NCBI GenBank assembly: GCA_030411725.1
Contig: MU839828.1
Coordinates: 3,534,001-3,598,000, forward strand
Source: Echria macrotheca
Taxonomy: Eukaryota; Ascomycota; Sordariomycetes; Sordariales; Schizotheciaceae
Reading direction: 5' to 3'
Length of the DNA stretch: 64,000 bases
Part shown: piece after piece, positions 42,317 through 53,042 of the stretch
Layout: each line of letters starts with the position of its first letter
Numbering within the stretch: the stretch's first letter is position 1
The notes under the pieces: generated by a model
Database searches by the model: none
What the model was told of the DNA's origin: nothing
What the model saw: only the letters and a program-made list of their open reading frames with translations
Translations under genes and position numbers: made by a program

Positions 42317-45300
42317 TTTGAACGGTCAAGTCGTCAGGGTGTAGCGATTGGCAATTGGGTTCCAAAAAGGCCCGTAGCGACAGTGGCACACGAGAGGGAA
42401 TATCGAGCGAACGAGGGATATTCTTCGCGTGGAAGGAGGCAAAAAGGTCGCGTGTAAGTGCGAAGCAACTCAACCGAGGGGAAAGCTGAAGTTGAGGAAG
42501 AAGAGGAAGGAAAAGGGAGCGGAGGGAAAGGGCCGGAGGAAAAACCGGCAAGGGACTGATATATGACACGCATCTTGCATTCCTAGTCCTCTTTTTCCTC
42601 CTTTCGGCGGCGGCGCCCTGGATTCGGCGAACACCAAGTTTGTCGAGATGTGTGGGCTCCGGCGTCAAGACAGATCAAAGAGCGGGTCCCGGACTCAGAC
42701 ACGAGGGTACGTACCGCTGTCTGGAGGCAGCACATGCCGTTGTGTGTGTGGCTCTGGACGATCCGTATCCATCTCGGCTGGTGGTCGCTTGTCCAGGAAT
42801 ACATCGGCAATAGCAGCCGGGTAAAACTGAAAGCTGCCTTGGTGGTTGGGCGGCGCGGTGCTCTGATGTCAGTGCTGTTCGATCAGTACAGGTTTTTAGT
42901 TTGGGCCTGTGCGTGCGCCGCCGGAGGTAGACAGCAATAGGGGAACAATGTTGGCTATTTTGTCTAACTGATGCGTGTTAAGAGGTGGCAGGTTGGGTAC
43001 AGAGTCAGGAGGCGCACATGATGCATCAGGTTTAGCTTGGGCTTTTTTGTCTGCCCAAAGAGCACCATGCACGATCCATCCAGCGGATTCCATCCATTCC
43101 AACGGGTTTTCCTGCATTGCCCCTCGTTGTCTCGCTGTCTCGTTCCAGCTCTTCACCCAGCTGGAACAAGAAGAAGGCACAGTCAAGGATCATGTCTTTC
43201 TCTGACACAGACATCTTGCTTGTGTGTGTGGCGTTTTGCATCCTTCTTTTTCCGGTTCTCTCATCCAGAGCTGGAGCAAGAAGAAAGGAAAAGAGATGTT
43301 GCCTGTTCAAAGATGCAAGCAGCGATTCAGATGCAACTAACTGTCTGCAGGCACAGGGATAGGGGCGGGGAAGAGATTCCTGGTTGCAGAAGCATCGACA
43401 GCCGCACCCACGCAGCCGGACAGGATCGGGGGACGGGATCAGGGGTGTATTGTGTTGGAAGGCCGTGAGCCGTCCACGGCAGGATGCATGCATGCAGCTG
43501 CTCAAGGTGGTCAGCACTCTCCGGTTTCTCGTCTACAATGGCAATGGAAAGAAGATGCATCTCGACACGGGAGAGTAGTTCAAAGAGAATGGCTGGAGAG
43601 AGAGGGTATTCCCAGACGCCCGGCATGTCAGGGACAATGGAATAGACGAATTGCCATCCAATCGTTTGGAGATGCGGTGGCTGGAGCGGGATGTTCACCA
43701 CCTCATCAGCCGGTAGACAACGGCCGCATGTGCTGGCGCCACGGTAGCAACCGCCGAATAATCTGTGGCAGGATGGCAGGGTGGCAGGGTGGAAGGAGAG
43801 TGAGTCCGTTTTTCCTGTCATGTATCAGGTGTTCGGAAGAAACGAAGAGAGCTTAATTATCTCGAACCAACCTCCTCCTGTTCGGTGCGCTTCGGTCTAG
43901 AGCATACGAGGCAGAATCCGGATTTTTAACTGATGGAAGGGCGGTCCCGCATTCGGCTCGAGATTGCTTGACAGGTGGACAACCAGGAAGACGGCCAACA
44001 CAATGGCGTGTTTGCTCCGAAGGGGGAAATCGCCTGATCACATTCGTATCCAAGCGGCGCGGAATCATGACTTCATCAGACCTTATCTCGAGGGTAATAT
44101 ATCCCTGGGATGGCTTTTTCTCTGGTGGTTCCACTGATGGTAAACTGACTGCTTGTGTTTCGGCACATGTTTCCATGCCTGATCCAAGGCAAACCATTTG
44201 GGACCGGGTGCCTGGACTTTGTGCGACTTCATCAGCATCAGAGGAAAAACAAATGTTACCATTCACTTCGTAACGGTCAAAAACTCATCGTCCCTTCGAG
44301 ATGTGCTGCCCCTCGTGTCGAGGCCGACGGTGCATGGCACAGGAGGATATGGACATCCAGTGAGGGGCATGGAGGGGCGTCGCGGAGCGGGGTTCCCAAC
44401 GGCGATCCTGCGGGGGCCAAGCTCCACTGATCGCCCGCTACACTAGTGGATCGCCACGCCAAGGCATCGGCGGCTGAGCCAGCCACAATCGGGCCTGGAC
44501 CACATTTACCACCAGCTGGAATCACATTCACCAGCTGGAATGTCAGAGATGCAAGCTCTTGCGCGTGGGCGCGTCGTCGTCGTGTTCTTGTCCTCCTAAA
44601 CACAGCGTCCCGGTACCCTCTGATGCTTCTCCCCTGCGCAAGTATCACAACGCCTGTCCTCTTCCAAGATTGGGGAACTCGTCCCATTTCGGGGTCAATT
44701 TTTCCACCACAGACGCGCAGATCTGCAGGAAGCAGGATTGACCGATCGGGAATTAAAACAGCTCGACGGACGGCAACGACCGAAAAAAAAAAACATCGAG
44801 AAGAGCAGGAAAACTCTCCGAAAGAGAGAGTCTACACTAAGGTAGCCAAGCCGGTAAGGGAAGACGCGGGAGCAAAAAACCAGGACATGCCAAAAACCTC
44901 CATCTTGGCATTACTCCCGTTTCGACCTCGGCCACCTTTCCGATCGATTATCCATGACATCAGCCCCTCCTTTTTTTCTTCGCTATAATACAAACCTGCT
45001 AAGGCCTCCCTCTCATTCTCTTCCCTCCTTCGCCGCACAAAGTTTGATATTAACTAGATGCTTCAAAGCCCTGTTTGGGACTCTCGATTTCCCTGTTTGG
45101 CGGACTCGATCGCCCAAGGTACACGTGTACGGCGACGGCGGCCCTGTACTTGTACCTTACTTGCGGATATATCGTCGCAGGTAATCGACATGACGCGGCC
45201 GGCCGGCCGGCGATATACTGGTACAGCACGCTCAATGAGCTCCTCCCACACATACGGAGGCAGACGCATCGCAGTCGCAGGAACCCGCGACCCGACCCAT

Positions 45301-46671
45301 CGGCTGCGTCGGGCGCGCCGTGCGAGGAGGAGAAGAGAGGACTCGAGTAGTCCGTGTGACTTTCTGAGGGTCTTGTGTGTGCAAGGCACAGGGCCACACA
45401 GACTCGGTGGGAGCTGCACGACAGACGGATTCCCAAACATCAACAAATTCGGGTACCTGGGTTACGCTTACCCGTCTGCTTGGCTGTATCTGTATCTGTG
45501 AGACGTGGGTTGCAGACGCAGGCGCAGGCGCAGGTCCCAGGCTCATCAGGTTCAGGTTCAGCTTGGACGGGTGCGCGATGCAAGTGCTTGGCTGCCCCTT
45601 TGCCCGTGTGTGCATCTGCGGGCTTTCTGTCTGTTCGTAGACGCGGGGTGCGGCGCGGACTGAGTGAATACCGCTTGTGCGGATATCTGAGCTTATTTTC
45701 CTTCTCCCGTTTGTTTCTGTTGATGTTCTTATTTTTTGGGTTTGCTTACGGAGTCCGGGATGCTGTTGCTGCTGCTGCCGAAAACACGGCACGGCACCCG
45801 GGGGAGGAGGGGATCCCTGTCGTCCACCCGCACAACTGCCGGCTGCCGCGAAGCTTGGCCTTGTGCAAGCCGAGGCTTGGCACCGACGCCCGGGGAGTCA
45901 GGACTCCAGATTTGCTGGCTCGGCTTGGCATTTTCTTGAACTTTGCTTTAGCTTTTCTCTTTTCTGAGGGTAAGGGCTTTTCATGATTTCCAACTGCCTC
46001 TTCTCCAGTCGATGTCGGAATCGGATTTTGCACGTGCCCGGCAGCCCGGCCCGGTGACGAGTTGCATCGGACGTAAGGGCTGTCCAACCTCGAGTCTGAC
46101 GGCGGTTTGTTTACAATGTGATGCTACACTCGTCAATGTCCAAGTGGTCATATCTCTGGGATACCGCAGTCATCAGTCCCTGGCTCACATCTCAGCTTGT
46201 TGAGAGGTCCTGGTTACGAAGTCGACAGGGAAAGCAATGACAAACTTATGACAAGACACCGTCTCACTCACTCACTCACTCGAAGACAAACCCGCAACCC
46301 CCATCCTTGGACACGAAAGTAGCAATTTTATTTTTATCCTCGCAAAAGTGCAAAGCCAAAACACCTCGCCCCTTCTTACCAAAAGCTCACCCGCCGAGAA
46401 AAGATGTCTCGGGGGTTGTGTAACGGCCCGTTGTTCAGCTCCGAGATGAGGCAGAGGCGAAGTCTGTCGTCGACACACAGCCCGTCAGCATCGTATTCCC
46501 TAGCAGCAGCTCAAGTGGGCGGCATAAACGATCTATTGGCATATTCTCTTTAATGAACAAATCATTATCTGTATTCGCAAAACTATGCTCAAAATGCAGA
46601 GAGACCACATTGCAAAAATACCTTCTCTAACTATCCAAGCGCTATATACACCAAACATCACAGCCAAAAGT
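42317..46671. other. Large intergenic region, no gene seen
   Basis: About 4.35 kb between the PIR gene promoter and the 3' end of the MARVEL-like gene. Many short frames, none recognised. It includes a GGCAGGRTGGCAGG run near 43770 and an ACTC microsatellite at about 46264-46280. Confidence 0.4.
46264..46280. repeat. (ACTC)n microsatellite
   Basis: Four perfect CACT/ACTC units in a row, in non-coding DNA 3' of the MARVEL-like gene. Confidence 0.8.
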
Positions 46672-47910
46672 CTAGTGCTGAGGAGGCTGGTACGGCTGTC
46701 CCGGCGCCGGCGAGCCCTGAGGACTGTACATATGCGGCTGCTGATACTGCCCCTGGCTCGGGTCCGGATACTGACCGCCCGCCGCATACCCCTGCGCCGG
46801 AGGCTGCGGCTGCGACCCGGCGAGCTGGTACGGCCCGGCCTGGCCCTGCGGCTGACCATGCGGAAGCTCATACGCATTCGCCGGCGGGCTATACACGCCC
46901 TGCGGCGCGGGGGAGGGCGTCGATACGGGCGGCGCGGGAGACGGTACCGTCGGCGGGTACTGCTGCGGGTAGGCCTGCTGGGGATACTGGCTGGCCGCCG
47001 GGGAGAAGGCCTGTTGCGGCTGCTGGTAGGGACCACCGGTATGCTGCGGCTGCATCGGCATCTGGCCAGGCTGGACGGGCTGCTGCACCGGATACCCCTG
47101 CTGCGGGGGATACTGCTGCGGCGCGGGGGCGGCGGCGGCATACGCGCCCTGAACCGGCTGCTGCTGCTGGTACTGGTACTGGTGCGGGTTCATCTCGATC
47201 TTGCCATTGTCCGTCGCCACCGCCGCCACCGCCGGCTTGGTAGACAGGTGATAGACGTGGAACGTCCTCCCGTGAAAAACGAGCGTCGCGACGAAGAGGA
47301 GCATCATCAGCGCGCTGAGCCCAGCAATCGCGCTCATGCAGGCGAGACCCGCCGGACCCGCCACGGCGGCGCGCCGCGCGAGGTCGCGCTTGCGGACGAC
47401 GCAGTAGTTGCTGTTGACGGCGCTGCCGTCGTTGTAGCAGTACGAGACGTCGACGTCGTACTTGAAGGAGGCGCGCTGGGCCGCGTTGGCGCCGAGGGAG
47501 GAGAGCCAGAAGATGGCCATCAGCAAATCGAGGGAGAGGACGGCCCAGATCTGATAGAGCGAGTGGAGGCCGGGGATTTTTTCGGAGAGGAGGGAGTAGG
47601 CTGATACTACCCAGGTCATGAGGCACTTTTTTTTCGGGAGGTTGTTAGTTACTGGACTGACTGTGAGGACGGGGACGGGGGAGGAGGGAGAGGAACGTAC
47701 GACGACGAGAGCAAAGACGTTCGCGTCCATGGCCTTGCCGTGGATCAGGTAGGCGCAGAGGCCTAGGATGATGAGGGCGAAGAAGATCTGGAGGCCGCGA
47801 ACGATGACGACCCAGGTTGGTGTTTGCTGGATGTATTGGTTGTGGTTGGTGTTGTTGTTGTTGCCGACGGGCGCGGCGTAGGCCGCTGGGATGGGTTTGA
47901 CTTCCTCCAT
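46672..47910 (-). CDS. Four-TM MARVEL-like membrane protein with Pro/Gln/Tyr-rich tail
   Basis: Two exons, 47910-47701 and 47625-46672, 387 residues. The 75-nt intron (GTACGT..AAG) is a multiple of three and stop-free, so retention would insert 25 residues between TM1 and TM2. Four hydrophobic segments are seen: VVIVRGLQIFFALIILGLCAYL, ANVFALVVCLMTWVVSAYS, the IWAVLSLDLLMAIFWL stretch, and MSAIAGLSALMMLLFVATLVF. A CYNDGSAVNSNYC loop lies between TM3 and TM4. This is the layout of fungal MARVEL-domain proteins of membrane microdomains. The cytoplasmic tail of about 170 residues is built from Q, P, Y, G and A (QQYPPQQGYPVQQP and similar), low complexity and prion-like. Role unknown; scaffold or trafficking at the plasma membrane is inferred. 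Confidence 0.85.
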   Translation of the reverse strand: MEEVKPIPAAYAAPVGNNNNTNHNQYIQQTPTWVVIVRGLQIFFALIILGLCAYLIHGKAMDANVFALVVVRSSPSSPVPVLTVSPVTNNLPKKKCLMTWVVSAYSLLSEKIPGLHSLYQIWAVLSLDLLMAIFWLSSLGANAAQRASFKYDVDVSYCYNDGSAVNSNYCVVRKRDLARRAAVAGPAGLACMSAIAGLSALMMLLFVATLVFHGRTFHVYHLSTKPAVAAVATDNGKIEMNPHQYQYQQQQPVQGAYAAAAPAPQQYPPQQGYPVQQPVQPGQMPMQPQHTGGPYQQPQQAFSPAASQYPQQAYPQQYPPTVPSPAPPVSTPSPAPQGVYSPPANAYELPHGQPQGQAGPYQLAGSQPQPPAQGYAAGGQYPDPSQGQYQQPHMYSPQGSPAPGQPYQPPQH

Positions 47911-50900
47911 GCTGTGTGTGTTGTTTTTACTTGCCCGGTGGTGACAAGAAGATGGGAAAACGAATGTCGAGGAGGTGTGGAAGAAAGAAAATCGAGAGAA
48001 AAAGGTGCGAAGACAAGGGTTTGAGAGGGTGGGAAAGGGGAAAAAAGAGGGACAAGATCCTTTTTTTTTCTTTGGGATCGATGGGGGAGGAAAGGAGAAA
48101 AGAACGAGAGCCTCCTCGTCCCCTCGTCCCCTCGTTCGCGCGTTTGCGCTTTGCTTCTTCCTTTTCTCTCTCGCTCTGTGCCGCCGGCCGGTGGCCGCTG
48201 CCCGCTGGCATGGTTACCGAGTCTGGAAAATTAGCTCCTCGCGCTAACATGAGGCTCGGGCCTGGGGGTCTGGCGGTTCAGTGACGCGGGAGCGCCCAGA
48301 GGGGCATGGTCTGCCCCGGTTTTGTTGTCAGCCGCACCCGGGTTTGGGGTTACAGCGTTGCATTTTGGATTTTGTTGTGTCAGTGTTTGCGGTGGTACCG
48401 CAGCCTCGTCGTCTCTGGACTCTCCTCTCTTTATTTCTCCCTAGATTTTGCGTCGATGCAAGTTTTGGGGAGTTGGGGCATGTGTTGTATATCAGCTCTT
48501 TCGTATGGGAACCTTGATCTCGAACCCTTTATGAGAAAATGACGAACAAAAAGCCAGCAACGCGCCGTTGGGAACGCCTCGTGAGCTTGAGCTTTTCGTG
48601 GACGCATGATTGCCCGCATTCCGATATTCCCAGCTGGGCTGCACAATGCCAATAGTGCGCTTGGCGATGGCCAGGGGTGTTTCGCGAGATGTCGAGGGGG
48701 GCTTCAGCCACAGCTGGGCCGGATTGGGATTGGCGTGCTAATGATTGGGTGACGACGCGGTCGCGACTTGACTTGAAAGGGGATTGCAGGATGGGAATTT
48801 TGGCGGGATTCTTTTTTCCCATTTTTCCTCCTCGACAAACTGGAGGTACGGGGTAAGTTACAGGTCTATACTACGCGTGTAGAGTACGCTTTATGTGGCT
48901 GATTTCGTGCAGCAGGCTCTTGTTCGTTCATCCGACGCCCCTCTCCTGACTCTAGAGCGCGATGGACGCGTTGATTGCCGCACGTGTTTTCGTGTCCATA
49001 CCAGGTAACCTTGTCCGCTGCGGCGAGTAGCAAAGAAATGAGAAATCTGCACAAACTGCTTTACCACATATCTGAGAAAACACCTTAATTTTCACATTCC
49101 ACACCAGAACGAGGCGATGCCTTCTAGCCAAGCTTTCGGACGATTTCTTCAAGTTTGCTTTGCGAGTGGCGAGTGACACTGAGAAATACTCTATGAAAGT
49201 GTGGCGGAGCAAACGGTGTTCCCGAGACAAGCTTTACAGGGGTTTGTTTACAGTGCTGACTCAGCAGCTAGTTACATTTCACTCCTTGTGAACTCGACGT
49301 GAACGTTTACGACTGAACCGACGAAAATGATGTCTGAGGATGATGGGATATATTTGCGTGTTGGAGATTATCCATGATTCTTCTGGGCTGTTTTCAATTA
49401 GACGTCGTGTGGTGGGACGAAAGGACATGGGGTGGACTCATGGAGACTGTTGCCGGGCAGATGTCTGTAGGCTCTAGGAACTGATTCATGACTACTTCGA
49501 TGGCCGGACGAATGTATCCACATACCTGCAATCCAGGGCTTAAGTTTCCATGCTATTCGTAGGCTAGATGAAATTACAGCTCCGAGGTTAAACCAAAACC
49601 AAGGTCAAGTGGGCGATCCATGTCTGGCTCGGCGTAGAATGAGCGTAGAACCGGACAGAGATAACTGCATCTGTCGATGTCGCTGCCTCCAATCTTGTTC
49701 AAACACAGAAGAGAAGGCAGTTTTCGTTAACGAGTTGCCAGATGAGCTTACACAAGTAGCTGCTCGGTAATTGGTGCAGTCCGTCTACGAATGTATAGCT
49801 CGAAGAGACTCCGCAAAAACTCGAACTCCATTTCGAAACGGTCTCTAGGTAGCTAAATCAACTCCTGCATCATACAACAACCGACACAGTCTTGGAATTA
49901 CACTGAAGCCTTGGGTTGTGAATCCAAGCGACCAACTGGTCTGCATGGATAAGATTTAGATCCAAAAGGCAGTTCGCTTCGGATCCTCAGAGTGACCGGA
50001 TTCTGTCTGGGGAATGCTTATCTCCTTTTCAACGACTTCAATTCTTCCTTTTCGATTTCAAGAACCTGAAACGTTGTCTTCGGAATCCGAATCCCCTCAA
50101 TGCTCGAATTGGTTCGAATGCTACGACACCTTGTATAGAATCGTTTGTGACTTTTAATAAGAGGATAATTCCCTTGCAAAGACTTGGAGCAATAAAAACA
50201 GGCATGTGCGTCCCGGAAGCTGTCTTCTCTGACAACCGAAGCTCGCAACGCAGAGCTGTTTGATTTGCTTGAGTCCTTCTGCAGCCTGTTCCAGGTGCTA
50301 AACTCGCAATAGCTTGGAGATTGGAGTGTATAGTTTGACGAAGAATCCGAATTCGTTTCAGAACCGCTGTATAGTCGTCTTGCCGCGCAAACATGCTTTG
50401 CACATCCTAAGCCGAGCTGGCGGCGGCAACTGGAAGGAAACGTGAAAACCGTTTATAAAGCTATCAGGGGATTATAAAAATAAGCGACATTAGATCCCAT
50501 CTATCTAAATCCGTACCGGCGGGGCTTAGTTTCCTTAACCAAAGGTACCAAGAAAGGCATGCCCCAAGAATAGGTACGTAACCGTCTTCCGAGAAAGAGC
50601 AGTATTATTGTGACTTCTTGAGAAAGAGGCCGGGTGATTTGCAGCTGCTTGGCATGGATTCTATTCTAAATGTCCGCGCTTGCTACCCAGTCTAGGTGAG
50701 ATATATCCCTTACCTGGTCGGGCTCAGAACTATCCATATTTCCACCCCACTCGTTGCGGCTTCAGCGCGCACTAATATCATCCATGTATTGTGGCACCGT
50801 GGTGTTGAAGCTAGAGATCTCCCCTACCAGATTGGCTGCTAGTGTCTTTTCGCCCTACTTAAAAGCACTGAGTCCAGCAGAAAAGTTGAGATCAGGAGTA

Positions 50901-51263
50901 ACATCAGATTTTGGGAGAGAACAGCCAGGCCTCATCCAGACTCTGAGGTGATGTCCAACGTCTCTAGGTACCTAGTAACCCCCGGCGGGACTGCCTGCGT
51001 GTCCACAGATTTCTGCCCATGGCTGATCCCCCTTTCGACATTCATTCTCCAACCTCCATTATTTACTCTATTCCTCATTATACTCATCCTAGCCTTCCCC
51101 AGAAAATTATAATAACATGCAAATTAATCAAGGTGATCGACTTCCAGCGCCATCCCAGCCATTAGACTAAAGCCCCTTCCATTATTTACTACCCCATACT
51201 CGCCCCAGAATCATCTCAACATAAAACAAGCCCGACCTGCCAGGCACCACCGCCGTAACACCA
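47911..51263. other. Large intergenic region, no gene seen
   Basis: About 3.35 kb that starts with the promoter and purine/pyrimidine-rich leader of the MARVEL-like gene. From about 48900 to 51100 the DNA is more AT-rich than its surroundings and frames are short (the longest is a 121-codon minus frame at 50038-50403, unrecognised). A TAGGTACCTA palindrome is at 50965-50974. Old, mutated repeat DNA is possible but not shown. Confidence 0.4.
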
Positions 51264-52400
51264 TCACAGCCTCCCCCTCCCCACAGAACCCAAAGTCTCC
51301 GTCCTCGACAAACACCGCTCCCCACTCTGCCTAGGACTCGGCACCGCAACCTCGGAAGTAATCGCAACCCCCACCCCCACCCCCGCTGGCCCTCCATCAG
51401 TCCCAGTCCCGACGGCGGCGTGCGGCAATATCTCCAGGGGCATCTCATGCGGCCCCATCCCCATCCCCACCCCCACCCCCATGACCGAGGAATCAACACT
51501 CGACGAGGCCGGCGACCGGGCCCTGGAAAAGGTATACCCATGCGTCGTGGTAGTCACCACGATCCCGCCGCTTTCCTTGGAATATGCCGGTGGCGGCGTT
51601 GATTGGCGTCTTGCTTGTTGACGTGGACGGCGGAAGAGACAGAACCAGAGGGAGAGAACGATAAAAATTACGACGACGGGGACGACGATGCCCATTGTTA
51701 TTTGGGCGGTGACGGGGAGGCCACCGCCGCTGGTTAGGGGGAGGGGGCTTGATGTTGCGGTTGAGGTTGTGGATTTGGTGGAGATGGGTGGTGTTTCTGC
51801 GCTACGCGTTGGGGAGGAGGTTGTCGGGATGATGGTTGTTGTCGACGGGTGCGTTGCGGATGTTGACGTCCTACTGCTAGTGAGGAAGGTTGTGGAAGGA
51901 GGTGATGTTGGCGAGGATGTCCGTGTCGATGTCGATGATGTGCTCCCCAACAATCCGTTGACGCAGTACGGGGCTGTCGAGTCGCCCCCGACACAGGTCT
52001 GGCCGTTGGCGCAGCAGATGGTTCCGCATTTGAAGTCGCCTACCGCGCAGACTCGCGCACATCCTCCTCCTTGTTGTTGGCTGGCAGCGGAGGCACAGCA
52101 GAAGAAGGCGCCGTTTTCGAATGAGCAGGTGTCACCGGCGTTGCCTGCATGTTAACTATCGGTCAGTTACCTATGTTTCTACAGAGTTTGAGTGGGAGAG
52201 GAGCATGTTGATGACTTACAGCACCAGTCACCCTGGGAACATTTGGTTTCGTTGGCGGCACATGTTGGCCCGGCTGTGTCGCGGCCGGTTATTAGGACCA
52301 ATCTGGCCGAGTGAGCTGTCGCGGGGCGGGCGGGCTGGAACAGGAACTGCGTCGGGGGGACGGCGGTTCCATCGAAGATGGTTGCATTTGATCTCGGCAT
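51264..52400 (-). CDS. Cys-rich single-pass membrane protein, sensor-like layout
   Basis: Two exons, 52400-52220 and 52144-51264, 353 residues, with a 75-nt intron (GTAAGT..CAG). The junction joins GDWC to CNAGDTC. The ectodomain has a dense Cys array (CAANETKCSQGDWCC, CSFENGAFFCCA, CARVC, FKCGTICCANGQTC), then a Ser/Thr-rich stalk, a single membrane helix (IVVPVVVIFIVLSLWFCLF) and a cytoplasmic tail with a Gly/Val/Met repeat (VGVGVGMGMG). No N-terminal signal peptide is seen. The layout is like Mid2/Wsc-type wall sensors but the Cys pattern is that of a broad fungal family without assigned function. A stress-sensor role is a guess from architecture. Confidence 0.8.
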
Positions 52401-53042
52401 GTTGACTGTTGACTATGTAGCTGTCAAAGAGTTGAGTTTGCTCGTTTCCGTGGCCAACATAGCACAAGAAAATAATCGAGGAATTCGAGAATGGCGACGA
52501 GTCTTGAGCATTTTGACTTTTGATAGCCTGCCGATTTCCGGGGAAGATCATCGCCGTCACTTGGTACCAAATTTCCTGGGTGCTGATCGCGATGTTTGGC
52601 CCGTGTGACAGCGCTGCGGTGTGACAGTGCCATCGACAGCCAGGAAAGGAATTTGAGGGCCGATCCCGGTGTTTGTTCGGGCGCAATCGCGGCAGCATCT
52701 TATCAAATTTTATCAGATTTCATCAGATTGCCTGCCGGTATTCCAGTGAGAGCACGGCAATGGAGCGGACATGGTCGGCAGCCGGTCCACAAATCCGGAC
52801 TCGGAAGCGGCCCCGGTTTCAGCAACCGCGCCGAAACCAATACCATAGCTGCCCAGACTTTTATCCGGACCTGTGTGCGTCTACAGCGGCAAATCACAAG
52901 CCAAATAAAACGCCACAGACAGTGGAAGGATTTCAGCCGCCCCCTATTCGCGAACCTCATGTTGTATTCGGCCTGATAAGAATCAAACTCCTCTCCTCAT
53001 CAAAAGTCACTGATCTAACTTCAATATAGTTAAAGACAACGC
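52401..53042. other. Divergent promoter region
   Basis: About 640 bp between the minus-strand Cys-rich gene and the plus-strand HET gene; both promoters lie here. A short TTTTATCAGAT / TTTCATCAGAT duplication is visible near 52706-52727. No gene is seen. Confidence 0.45.

Noticed and set aside
46585..47604. 339-codon plus-strand frame over the MARVEL-like gene
   Set aside because: Arg/Leu-rich mirror of the Pro/Gln tail; the minus strand encodes four TM segments and a start in good context.
49255..49265. GCTGACTCAGC palindrome, a Gcn4/CPC1-type site
   Set aside because: A single copy more than 1 kb from any recognised start; no gene to regulate can be named.
49895..49925. T-arm-like inverted repeat CTTGG..CCAAG
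   Set aside because: The loop lacks the TTCRA core, and no other tRNA arms are found around it.
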